From assembly GCA_016188895.1 (NCBI GenBank), contig JACPGZ010000017.1:66538-110457 (forward strand): a DNA stretch of 43,920 bases. Reading direction: 5' to 3'. Of the stretch, positions 19,224 to 28,295 are shown one piece after another; position 1 is the first letter of the stretch, and the number at the start of each line of letters is the position of its first letter. The stretch is from Candidatus Pacearchaeota archaeon (lineage in GTDB: Archaea > Nanobdellota > Nanobdellia > Pacearchaeales > GW2011-AR1). The notes under the pieces are model-generated. The model saw only the letters and a list, made by a program, of their open reading frames with translations. It searched no databases and had not been told where the DNA came from. The position numbers and the translations under genes were made by a program.

Positions 19224-19311
19224 ATTACGTAATAATACGTAATATTTATAAATGTTTCGGCAGATTTTATATCCTCAAAACCTATATAAATAATGCAAAT
19301 GTTATATTCTT

Positions 19312-20106
19312 ATGTTTGAGATGCTTATAAAAAGAGGCAAGGCTGAAAAAAATCCGTTTGAGATGTTTTTTATAGGATTTGTTTATTCGTCTCTTGCTAT
19401 TCCAGTTGGGTTGTATATATTTTACTCGCAGGCATCGCTTGTGATTGTTTTTTTGACAGTACTTGCTTCAATCCATCTTATGCACGGAGTAATGTCTCTT
19501 GAGGAGAAAAAAGAAAGATTCTCAAAATCAGAAATGTGGATATTAAGAGAGCATGGAAAAGCATTCTTGTTTTTTTTGTTCTTGTTTTTGGGATTTGTGT
19601 TTTCTTTTTCTTTCTGGAGTGTTGTTCTTCCACTTGAGGTTTCAGAGCATGTTTTTTCTGTGCAAAAAGCCGTGATTTTTGAGATAACCAGCATTACTGG
19701 AAATGCAAGCGCTTTTATGGATTTTCAGGCAATTTTCAGAAATAATCTAAAGGTGCTTGTATTATCATTTCTGTTTTCACTGGTTTATGGCGCTGGCGTG
19801 ACATTTATACTTGCATGGAATTCTTCTGTGATAGGTTTTGCAATTGGAAATCTTGCAAGAAGCGAGCTAGGGCTTGCCTCTCTTCCTTTTGCATTTAGCA
19901 AGTATCTTGCTCATGGATTGATTGAAGTGCTCGCTTTTTTTGGAGTGGCTCTGGCAGGAGGAATATTAAGCATTGCAATTGTGAAAAGAGATATTAAGAA
20001 AAAATTCCGCAAGATACTGCTTGATGTTTTTGTTTTAATGATGATTAGCATTATTATGCTAGTTATTGCAGGGCTTATTGAGGTTTATATTACTCCTTGG
20101 ATTTAG
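19312..20106 (+). CDS. SpoIIM (stage II sporulation protein M)/DUF95-like membrane protein
   Basis: Multi-TM; GAGVTFILAWNSSVIGFAIGN and HGLIEVLAFFGVALAGG signature-like segments. Confidence 0.75.
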   Translation: MFEMLIKRGKAEKNPFEMFFIGFVYSSLAIPVGLYIFYSQASLVIVFLTVLASIHLMHGVMSLEEKKERFSKSEMWILREHGKAFLFFLFLFLGFVFSFSFWSVVLPLEVSEHVFSVQKAVIFEITSITGNASAFMDFQAIFRNNLKVLVLSFLFSLVYGAGVTFILAWNSSVIGFAIGNLARSELGLASLPFAFSKYLAHGLIEVLAFFGVALAGGILSIAIVKRDIKKKFRKILLDVFVLMMISIIMLVIAGLIEVYITPWI

Positions 20107-20141
20107 CAAGATTTAAGTATATAACAAATTTATATAAGACA

Positions 20142-20336
20142 ATGAGACAAAAAACCTTTTTTTGGATAACAGGAATTGTTTTTACAATTCTTGCTGTTAT
20201 TAGTTTGTTAAGAGTAATTTTTAGATGGAATGCTGTTATTAATGAATTTGCAATCCCAATATGGATATCTGTAAGTGCAGTTATTATTGCAGGGTTTTTA
20301 GCATTTAGTTCTTTTAGGTTTCTTAAAAAGATTTAA
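20142..20336 (+). CDS. Small two-TM protein
   Basis: MRQKTFFWITGIVFTIL...; internal start preferred over 20097. Confidence 0.5.
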   Translation: MRQKTFFWITGIVFTILAVISLLRVIFRWNAVINEFAIPIWISVSAVIIAGFLAFSSFRFLKKI

Positions 20337-20341
20337 TAGAA

Positions 20342-20914
20342 TTACTTCCCTCTTCTCTGCCATGCCCTTAAAGAAGGGCGTACCTTAAGCATCCTGCTTT
20401 TTGAGCTTAATCCACGGCTTTTCTTTGCAGCTGATGTTAGTCCGCGAAATACTCTTCCTTTGCTTGAAGGATTTGTTATCCAGCTTATTCTTGGGTCATT
20501 TTGAATCTCTGGCTTTGAAGGATCAACCATTATGACTTCAAAAAAATAATGCTGTCCGTCTTTGCCTATCCAGTATGAATTAAGAACCTCAAGATTTCTG
20601 AATTTACGGGATGCTCTCTGCTCTGCAACCCACTGATAGCTCATTTTCAGGATTTTTTTATTTGACTGCCTTTTGCTTCTTCTTCCTTTATTTATTTTTG
20701 GATTTTTTCTTCCCCCTCTTTTTAGCCTTACTCTTACAACAACAAAACCTTTTTTTGCTTTGTATCCTAAACCGCGGGCGCGGTCCAATCTTAATGGCTT
20801 TTCAACTTTAGCTATTGCATTAGAGTTTCGCCATTCAATCATCCTTTCTCTTAATACTTGCATATCTGGTTTCTTCCATGCCTGTTTTAAATAATGATAA
20901 AATCCACGAGCCAT
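20342..20914 (-). CDS. rpl15e: Ribosomal protein L15e
   Basis: RLDRARGLGYKAKKGFVVVRVRLKRGGRKNPKINKGRRSKRQ and HYFFEVIMVDPSKPEIQNDPRISWI. Confidence 0.95.
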   Translation of the reverse strand: MARGFYHYLKQAWKKPDMQVLRERMIEWRNSNAIAKVEKPLRLDRARGLGYKAKKGFVVVRVRLKRGGRKNPKINKGRRSKRQSNKKILKMSYQWVAEQRASRKFRNLEVLNSYWIGKDGQHYFFEVIMVDPSKPEIQNDPRISWITNPSSKGRVFRGLTSAAKKSRGLSSKSRMLKVRPSLRAWQRRGK

Positions 20915-20972
20915 TCCTCTCCAAGAATATAGTGGTTTTTAAAACTTCCCAAAGAAAATGCCTTAAAGAAAA

Positions 20973-21070
20973 TGAGCCTGCACAGATTTGAACTGTGGAC
21001 CCCCACCTTATCAGACTCACCTTTTGCTTGAACAAAATGTGGTGCTCTAACCAGGCTGAGCTACAGGCTC
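20973..21070 (-). tRNA. tRNA-Ile(GAT) with non-canonical 23-nt intron (21016-21038)
   Basis: GAGCCTG...CAGGCTC acceptor, A73, CTGATAA anticodon loop, 3' stem GGTGG; 5' strand interrupted by ATTTTGTTCAAGCAAAAGGTGAG in a bulge-helix-bulge. Confidence 0.85.
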
Positions 21071-21172
21071 ATGATATAATTGAGATAAAAGTCCATTTAA
21101 AATCTTTTGCTTAATTTTATGACTGGAAGGATCCTTCCTAGGATTTATATACTGATATTTTTATGATTATTA

Positions 21173-21967
21173 ATGACAAGGATAAAAGAAGAGCATGTAA
21201 AGAGGAGTCTTTTTGCATTCATAATATTCATTATAGCGATTTTTATTATTTTGAATGCAGTGTTATTTTCATTTAGATTATCTGGGGATAATATTAAACC
21301 AAATAAAGAGATAAGCTTTAGCAGCGAGAGATATGAGCCATTATTTTTCAATGATTTTAATGGGACTACAGTTGAGATGCTTCTGCCTGCTGTTGACAGC
21401 AATAAAAAAGGGGTCGCAACTATTTTAAGAGTGCAAGCAACAAAAGGAGATGACAAGACTCTTGTTGAGATTGGGAACCTTCTATTTTGGGCAGATACAC
21501 AAAGCAGCATAAGGACAGCACGAGATGTTGCAGAGAATATTACCGGAATTTCACTTGATGATGTAGATTTAATTTATTCTGTTGATGCTAATGCTTCTGT
21601 TATTGGAGGGCCTTCGGCAGGAGCTGCAATAACAATTGCTACAATTGCCGCAATTCAAGGCAAGAGGCCGAGAGCGGATGTGATGATTTCTGGAGCAATA
21701 AATCATGATGGAACTATCGGGCCTGTAAGCGAGATTCTGGAAAAGGCCAATGTTGCAAAAGCTAATGGAGCTGTTTTATTTTTAGTTCCGCTTTTGCACA
21801 GTGGAGAGATTGTTTACGAGACGAGAGAGTATTGCAGGGATTTTGGAAGTGCTGAATTTTGCACACAAGAAACATACCCAAGAAAGATTGATGTTGGAAA
21901 GGAATCTGGAATAGAAGTAAGGGAAGTGCAGGATATTAAAGAAGCTATGAAGTATTTCTTTGATTAA
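21173..21967 (+). CDS. Membrane-anchored Lon-type (S16) protease domain protein
   Basis: N-terminal TM; VIGGPSAGAAITIATIAAIQGK catalytic Ser region; ISGAINHDGTIGPVSEILEKANVAKANG. Confidence 0.85.
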   Translation: MTRIKEEHVKRSLFAFIIFIIAIFIILNAVLFSFRLSGDNIKPNKEISFSSERYEPLFFNDFNGTTVEMLLPAVDSNKKGVATILRVQATKGDDKTLVEIGNLLFWADTQSSIRTARDVAENITGISLDDVDLIYSVDANASVIGGPSAGAAITIATIAAIQGKRPRADVMISGAINHDGTIGPVSEILEKANVAKANGAVLFLVPLLHSGEIVYETREYCRDFGSAEFCTQETYPRKIDVGKESGIEVREVQDIKEAMKYFFD

Positions 21968-21970
21968 TAT

Positions 21971-22576
21971 TTAAATCTCAAAGAATTCAATTACAAACTT
22001 CTCATTTTCTAAGAAATATCTCTTAACCGGAAGATTTACCGGGATTGATTTAATGAAAACATGCTTATCAGATGCTGCTTTGAGCTCCATGCTTTTTTCC
22101 AGCTTTGTCAGAATTATATCCTTTATTGAGTTTACGCCCGGGAGATTTATCTCATATATAATCCGGTCCCCAAATCTTCTTATATCTGCTTTTGCCTCTT
22201 TTCTTGGCAGAGTCATTAATTTCTTTATCAATTCTTCATTTAGGATCTTCTTATTTTTTATATCTTTGACATTGTCTTTAACCTTATCTATTTTTAAGAT
22301 TGGACTGAACCCATCTGATGTTATGCTTATTGTGACGCCGTTTTCTGTATTCCCCCTTACAATTTCTTTCTCAAGGCTTTTGAACTGCTTGTTAAGCTGT
22401 TTTAAGAGAGAATTAAATATCTTATTGAATCCAAATGGAAAATCTGCTTGCTGCATACTATCGTCTCTGCCAAGAATTCCATAATCTGCTTTGTCACTTG
22501 ATGCGCCGCAATACGGGCAAAAGCTAAATTCTTTCTTTATCTTTGATTTACAATTGTCGCATTTCTTAGAGAACAT
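21971..22576 (-). CDS. Zinc-ribbon protein with HSP20/ArsA-like C-terminal domain
   Basis: CDNCKSKI...CPYCG; beta-rich C-terminus IIYEINLPGVNSIKDI. Confidence 0.65.
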   Translation of the reverse strand: MFSKKCDNCKSKIKKEFSFCPYCGASSDKADYGILGRDDSMQQADFPFGFNKIFNSLLKQLNKQFKSLEKEIVRGNTENGVTISITSDGFSPILKIDKVKDNVKDIKNKKILNEELIKKLMTLPRKEAKADIRRFGDRIIYEINLPGVNSIKDIILTKLEKSMELKAASDKHVFIKSIPVNLPVKRYFLENEKFVIEFFEI

Positions 22577-22711
22577 GTATTTATTCAGAAATGCAGATTT
22601 AAAAATCTTTCTTTCTTGGCGCTGTTTTCAAGTGAAATTCCTAAAATTTTAATTTACTTTATTTAACGATAAATACGCAAGTTTTTTAATAAATAAATTA
22701 CTATACTTATT

Positions 22712-23371
22712 ATGGAAAAAGAGGAGATTGCCCGCAAGTATGGGATTGATTTGAAGAAATTAGAGAGTGAGCAGCGAGCATTAGCAAAGCACATCTCTGC
22801 AAAAGACGAGATTGATTTCTCCAAGGTTGAAAAAATCGGGGGAGTTGACACAATATTTGTAAAGAACAGGATTATTTCAGCTGCTGTTGTAATTAATCCG
22901 CAAATGGAGATACTTGACCAGCAGCATTTTTCAGATAAGGCAAGATTTCCCTACATTCCAGGATTTAGAGCTTATAGAGAACTGCCTGCAATGCTCGAAG
23001 CTTTTAATAAACTAGAGTTCAAGCCAGAGGTTGTTTTTATCAAGGGGCATGGGATTGCGCATGAAAGATTGGGGCTTGCCAGCCATTTTGGTTGGAGTGC
23101 AGGCGTGTCAAGTATTGGAGTTGCCAACAAGCTTTCATTTGGCGAGGTTCACGGAGATGATATAATCATTTTAGGAAAGAAGGCTGGAAAGGTTGTTATA
23201 ACAAAAGATGGAGCAAAACCGCTTTATGTAAGCCCTGGGCATGGAGTTGGCATAAAGTCAGCTGTTGAGCTTGTAAGAAGATTTGTTGTTCCGCCACATA
23301 AACTGCCAGAGCCCCTTGCACTTGCGCATAAACATGCAAAACGGGTTAAGATGGAGATGGTCTGGGATTAG
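22712..23371 (+). CDS. nfi: Endonuclease V
   Basis: GGVDTIF, PYIPGFRAYRE, KGHGIAHERLGLASHFG. Confidence 0.92.
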   Translation: MEKEEIARKYGIDLKKLESEQRALAKHISAKDEIDFSKVEKIGGVDTIFVKNRIISAAVVINPQMEILDQQHFSDKARFPYIPGFRAYRELPAMLEAFNKLEFKPEVVFIKGHGIAHERLGLASHFGWSAGVSSIGVANKLSFGEVHGDDIIILGKKAGKVVITKDGAKPLYVSPGHGVGIKSAVELVRRFVVPPHKLPEPLALAHKHAKRVKMEMVWD

Positions 23372-23374
23372 ATT

Positions 23375-23812
23375 TTGAAGAAGAATGAGTCAAAATCATT
23401 TATGTTATCAAAGTGGGAATTACTGGATTGGATGCAAAGGAGACTTAATCAATGTGATGAGGGCAAATTTAATATATTAAAACCAGCTCTAATTATTATG
23501 ACATTAAGTGATAGACATCATGAGATTGTTGATTTATTAAAAGAAGAATATAAGGATTTACAAAGATTAAATCCAAAACACGAGTTATTAAGCTTGATAG
23601 AAATTACTGAATATGGCTTTGAGGTTGTGAAGAGAGAGGAATTTGAAAGAAGATTTATGGTTTTGCCTGCAGATAATCCTACAAATAATCTTTATTACAG
23701 GACTTTTGCTGTTATTAAATATAAAAGAGCTATTAGAAAGGCTGTAAGAGAAGAACTTGAGAGTAAATTAGAGCAACAAGAATTGCTGGAAATGGTAAGA
23801 AGGTATTTTTGA
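23375..23812 (+). CDS. Hypothetical protein
   Basis: ORF track only; start codon uncertain. Confidence 0.5.
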   Translation: MKKNESKSFMLSKWELLDWMQRRLNQCDEGKFNILKPALIIMTLSDRHHEIVDLLKEEYKDLQRLNPKHELLSLIEITEYGFEVVKREEFERRFMVLPADNPTNNLYYRTFAVIKYKRAIRKAVREELESKLEQQELLEMVRRYF

Positions 23813-23846
23813 TATCTTTAAATACTTCTTTGATATTTTTATTCTG

Positions 23847-24617
23847 ATGATAAAAATTGGGCCTGCTGGGCTTGGAGGAGTTAAAGAAGCTGCTGCTAAT
23901 CTGCATGAATTTGCAAAGAAAGAGATTAAGGCATGCGAGATTGCTTTTACTTATGGAGTTTACATAAAAGAGCAGGATGCACTGGAAATTGGAAATACTG
24001 CAAGGGATTTAGACATAAGTTTAAGCATTCACGCACCCTATTGGATAAACCTTAATTCTGATGACAGGAATAAGATTGAGCAAAGTAAGAAGAGGATTCT
24101 TGATTCATGCAATATTGGAGATAAACTTGGAGCAAGGTATGTTGTGTTTCATCCAGGATATTATAACAAAAATAAGGAGAAATCATTTGATAACATAAAA
24201 AATGCTGTGATTGATATTAGAAACAAGATTAAGGAGCAAGGCTGGAGTTGTGATGCAATTCCAGAGACAATGGGAAAAGTGAATGTGTTCGGCTCAATTG
24301 ATGAGACTTTGAAACTTGTTAAGGAAACAAGTTGCTTTTTCTGCATTGATTTTGCTCATCTGCTTGCGAGAAGCAATGGGAAGATGACATATAAGGAGAT
24401 GTATCATAGAGTTGAGGAATTTCCAATACTTCATTGCCATTTTTCAGGAATTGTATATGGGGATAAGGGCGAGAAGCACCATAAGATAACTCCAGATGAA
24501 GAATGGACGGCTTTGCTGAAAGTTCTGCCAAAGGCGAAGGACATAACTATTATCAACGAAAGTCCTGAGCCTGTTGATGATAGTGTTAAAGGACTTAAGA
24601 TATTAGATACCATGTAA
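23847..24617 (+). CDS. nfo: Endonuclease IV-like TIM-barrel protein
   Basis: SIHAPYWINL, VFHPGYY, CIDFAHLLAR, HCHFSG, INESPE. Confidence 0.82.
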   Translation: MIKIGPAGLGGVKEAAANLHEFAKKEIKACEIAFTYGVYIKEQDALEIGNTARDLDISLSIHAPYWINLNSDDRNKIEQSKKRILDSCNIGDKLGARYVVFHPGYYNKNKEKSFDNIKNAVIDIRNKIKEQGWSCDAIPETMGKVNVFGSIDETLKLVKETSCFFCIDFAHLLARSNGKMTYKEMYHRVEEFPILHCHFSGIVYGDKGEKHHKITPDEEWTALLKVLPKAKDITIINESPEPVDDSVKGLKILDTM

Positions 24618-24627
24618 ATTATTATAT

Positions 24628-24664
24628 CAGAAATTGAAAACCACATACTTACTTTCAATTTCTG
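24628..24664. other. Perfect 12-bp inverted repeat (terminator or structured RNA)
   Basis: CAGAAATTGAAA-N13-TTTCAATTTCTG. Confidence 0.8.
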
Positions 24665-24858
24665 AGCATCCCGAAAACCCATGAACAAAAACAAGAGGGT
24701 TTTTCTGATGTTCAAGTGGCAAAATCTTCTTATAGTGTTTTTGTAACAATCAGTAACAAAACAATCGAGAGTATTTTCATCCTCATGCAGTAACTATAAA
24801 ATAGAGACTTTTTTGTTACTACAGAAAAGTTTATAAACATTAAAAAATCATCATTTTT

Positions 24859-26133
24859 ATGAAATCTAAATTTAAAATGAACAGAAGCTTATTGGTTTCC
24901 TGTGTAGCATTATTTGCTATACTTTCAGTGTTTACAGTAAGTGCTGGAGAACTTGCAGAGCAGGTTCATATAAACTTTAACGGAATCAGAGTATCTGAAG
25001 GTTCAAGCGCTGTTTTGACTGCATTTGCAGGAGATAGAATACCTTTAGAGGTATTTTTTGTTGCTGCAGATAATGGAGACAGCACGCTAGACTCTATAGA
25101 TAATGTCAAGATAGAAGTTGAAATTTCAGGGCTTAGAGACGATATTGAAGCAGAGACAAGCAGGTTTGATGTATTTGAAAACAATTCATATGTGAAGCTG
25201 TTGACTCTGGAAATCCCAAGCGATTTAGAAGATGAGCTTACAGAAGGATCAGGAGACATCTTTACTCTTGTAGTAAGCATTAAGAGCAAGGGACTTGTGC
25301 ATGAGGCAGAGTTTAATCTGCACTTGCAACGCGAATCTTTTGTTGTAGAGCCGTTGATAGTTCAAGTAGCTCCATCTGTACAAGCTGGCGAGAATCTTGA
25401 AGTAGACATTGTAGCAAAGAACAGAGGATCTGCGAAGCTTAATGACGTGATTGCATTGATAAGCGTCCCGGCATTAGGCATAGAGAAGCTGGTTTTCATA
25501 GATGATTTGTTCCCTGTAGACCGAGGGGATGAAGATGACGCAGACGATGACGCAGAAAGATTAGTGCTTCTAAAGATTCCAGAGAATGCATTAGCAGGAG
25601 TTTACACATTGGATATAGTTATTGAGAACCCTGATGCAGTATCTGAAGTGATAAGAAGGCAATTTGTTGTTGAATCAGCTGTAATGAGAGGATCAGATGT
25701 ATTGGTTCCATTGAGCGCAAAGACGGCAAGAGTTGGCGAAGAGCTTACATTTGACCTTGTTATCCTCAACAGAGGAGACAGAACAGCTGTTTATGAGATA
25801 ATTCCAGAAGCAACTGGAAGCATCTTTGTTTCAGCTATAGAGCCAATTGTTGTTGTTAGCGGAGATTCAAGCAGAACAGTTAAGATAAGGGCTGTTGCAC
25901 AAGAATCAGGCAATTATCCAATAACTGTTACAGTGAACTCTGAAGGGCAACTTGTTGAAAAAGCAACATTGAGCGCGCAAGTGCAAAGAGGAACAACTTC
26001 TATTGCTGCTAGAGGAGATGGAATAGTGGTTTTGACAATAGTGTTGGCAATAGTATTTGTTGTGCTGCTGGTAATCTTGCTGGTATTGCTTACAAGGAAG
26101 CCTAAGAAAGAATCTGAAGAAAGCTATTACTAA
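24859..26133 (+). CDS. Secreted cell-surface protein with signal peptide, Ig-like domains and C-terminal TM anchor
   Basis: N-terminal signal, beta-rich body, C-terminal TM followed by RKPKKESEESYY. Confidence 0.75.
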   Translation: MKSKFKMNRSLLVSCVALFAILSVFTVSAGELAEQVHINFNGIRVSEGSSAVLTAFAGDRIPLEVFFVAADNGDSTLDSIDNVKIEVEISGLRDDIEAETSRFDVFENNSYVKLLTLEIPSDLEDELTEGSGDIFTLVVSIKSKGLVHEAEFNLHLQRESFVVEPLIVQVAPSVQAGENLEVDIVAKNRGSAKLNDVIALISVPALGIEKLVFIDDLFPVDRGDEDDADDDAERLVLLKIPENALAGVYTLDIVIENPDAVSEVIRRQFVVESAVMRGSDVLVPLSAKTARVGEELTFDLVILNRGDRTAVYEIIPEATGSIFVSAIEPIVVVSGDSSRTVKIRAVAQESGNYPITVTVNSEGQLVEKATLSAQVQRGTTSIAARGDGIVVLTIVLAIVFVVLLVILLVLLTRKPKKESEESYY

Positions 26134-26249
26134 ACCTTTTTTTTTGTTTTTATTTATTTTTATTTTTTTAATTTATATCAGTTTTTTATAAAAAGAAGGA
26201 TCAACAATAAAAATATAGATATAATTCTGTCTAATATAAGTTTCATTAA

Positions 26250-26717
26250 TCAATCTTCCAGTAAAATTGGTATAATCTGTTCAAGGTATTTTTTATCTGT
26301 TTCGTCAAAAGCATTATATGTTTTAGCATCAACATCAAAAACTCCGATAACCCTGCCGTTTTCTATAATCGGAATAACAATTTCTGACTTTGATTGGACA
26401 TCACACACAATATGTCCTGGGAATTTGTGAACATCAGGCACAATTATTGCTTCTTTTTTTTGTGCAGATGTGCCGCAAACACCTGTATAAGCTATATTCG
26501 GGCATGCAGATGTTCCTTGATATGGGCCAATAACAAGCTCTTTTTCCTCTGCAAAATAAAATCCGCACCAGAAATAATGAGGCATTGCATGCTTTAGAAC
26601 TGCAGCAATAGTTGCCATTTTTGGAATTATATCTCCCCTGACATTTTCCAATTTTGATTTTATCTCTGCTATTGCATTTTTATACAATTCTTCTTTGTTG
26701 AATGTTTTTATCTGCAT
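26250..26717 (-). CDS. GAF-domain free methionine-R-sulfoxide reductase-like protein
   Basis: YFWCGFYFAEEKELVIGPYQGTSACPNI, GVCGTSA, DVHKFPGHIVCDVQSKSEIVIP. Confidence 0.85.
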   Translation of the reverse strand: MQIKTFNKEELYKNAIAEIKSKLENVRGDIIPKMATIAAVLKHAMPHYFWCGFYFAEEKELVIGPYQGTSACPNIAYTGVCGTSAQKKEAIIVPDVHKFPGHIVCDVQSKSEIVIPIIENGRVIGVFDVDAKTYNAFDETDKKYLEQIIPILLED

Positions 26718-26837
26718 TTTCCATAAAAAATGAAAAAGTTCGTTTTTAAGCTTTTCTGTTTATAGGGTTTAATGAATTTTATGACAGAAAGGTATAAAAG
26801 CAATATAGTCCTTAGAGATTCGCTCCAATTTTAAAAC

Positions 26838-27272
26838 ATGGAAGATATTATTCAGGAGAAGATTAGCGCAGATCATCTTTTATATGTAAGTCTTAAATAT
26901 ACTAAGACAGGGGATGTTATTATTAATTTGATTTTAAGATGGAAGAGCATTATTAACAGATGCTTTGATGCGCTTTTAGCAGATGCTAAAAAAAGGAAAA
27001 AAATAAAGGAAATACCAACAATACCAAAACACAGGATAGAAATTCTTAAAGAAATGTTCAAGGATAATGAAAATGTCACTAAAGTGATAGAGGTTTACGA
27101 ATTTTTTAACAAGATTCAGGGTCTGGATAAAAATGTGGAGCACGAATACAGGAAGAATTTAACGCTTAATGTTTTTTACAACGGGCAGTGGATTGCCATA
27201 AACATGGACAAGCTGAAAGAGTATAATGCACTGCTGGAAAGCTTTATAAGTTTTGTTAAACAGTCTTTTTAA
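26838..27272 (+). CDS. Hypothetical helical protein
   Basis: ORF track; directly precedes MinD. Confidence 0.6.
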   Translation: MEDIIQEKISADHLLYVSLKYTKTGDVIINLILRWKSIINRCFDALLADAKKRKKIKEIPTIPKHRIEILKEMFKDNENVTKVIEVYEFFNKIQGLDKNVEHEYRKNLTLNVFYNGQWIAINMDKLKEYNALLESFISFVKQSF

Positions 27273-27273
27273 C

Positions 27274-28032
27274 ATGGCAAAAGCAATTGTAATCACATCT
27301 GGAAAAGGCGGAGTTGGCAAGTCAACAAGCGCTATAAATATTGGCATTGCATTAAATGCGCTGAAAAAAGATGTTCTTATTGTTGATGCGAATCTCACAA
27401 CTCCAAATGTAGGATTGTATCTTGGAGCTCCAATTGTTCCTGTAAGCCTTAATCATGTGCTAGCTGGAAAAGCAGGCATAGATGATGTTATTTACGAGCA
27501 TGAATCAGGGACAAAAGTCATTCCCTCGTCTATTTCTGTAAAAGAAATTTATAATATAAAATATGACAAGCTTCCGAGCATTATCAAAAAATTAAAGAGA
27601 TTTGCGGATTATATTATCGTGGATTCTGCAGCTGGTTTGGGAGAAGATTCACTAGCAGCTCTTGAGTCTGGCGATGAGGTGATTATTGTGACAAATCCTG
27701 AAATGCCTGCTGTAACAGATGCCTTAAAGACATTAAAAGTTGCGCAAAGCCTTGGCAAAAAAGTCTCAGGAGTTATATTGACAAGATATTCCGGGACAAA
27801 AATTGAGATGTCTGTTGATGGAATAAGAGATTTGCTGGAGATTCCACTGATGGGGGTTGTGCCAGAGGACAAGAGAGTAAAGGAATCGCATTTCATGAAA
27901 AATGCTGTTGTTTTGACACATCCAAGAAGCAAGGCTGCCCGGGAATACAAGAAGATTGCAGCACGCATCTGCGGCAAAGAAGTTCCGCAAGACACTTTAT
28001 ATGAGAGATTTCTTGATGTAGTGAGGGGATAA
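27274..28032 (+). CDS. minD: MinD/ParA-family ATPase
   Basis: SGKGGVGKST deviant Walker A at MAKAIVIT start. Confidence 0.92.
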   Translation: MAKAIVITSGKGGVGKSTSAINIGIALNALKKDVLIVDANLTTPNVGLYLGAPIVPVSLNHVLAGKAGIDDVIYEHESGTKVIPSSISVKEIYNIKYDKLPSIIKKLKRFADYIIVDSAAGLGEDSLAALESGDEVIIVTNPEMPAVTDALKTLKVAQSLGKKVSGVILTRYSGTKIEMSVDGIRDLLEIPLMGVVPEDKRVKESHFMKNAVVLTHPRSKAAREYKKIAARICGKEVPQDTLYERFLDVVRG

Positions 28033-28073
28033 TCCATTTAGAAAACCCTCCTTTATAATGGCTCATAATATGA

Positions 28074-28155
28074 TGCGCCGACCGGGAGTTGAACCCGGAC
28101 TATCAGCTGTTTCCAATTTTGGGAAGCTGAGATTCTACCATTAAATTATCGGCGC
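28074..28155 (-). tRNA. tRNA-Gly(CCC) with 11-nt intron (28109-28119)
   Basis: GCGCCGA...TCGGCGC acceptor, A73, anticodon stem TCAGC/GCTGA enclosing TTCCCA|AAATTGGAAAC|A. Confidence 0.88.
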
Positions 28156-28158
28156 TAA

Positions 28159-28215
28159 GCCCATTGCATAGGGCATCGCAGTTGCATAGTACGGATGGCA
28201 TCGGAAACATAGAGT
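28159..28215 (+). repeat. 36-nt repeat family, third locus (1 full plus truncated unit)
   Basis: gcccattgcatagggcatcgcagttgcatagtacgg + atggcatcggaaacatagagt. Confidence 0.88.
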
Positions 28216-28295
28216 TATTCCTCCTTAGACTATCTCCTAATATCTTTATATTTCTTTATAATTAATTTTATATATAAAATCTCTTTTTGTTATAA

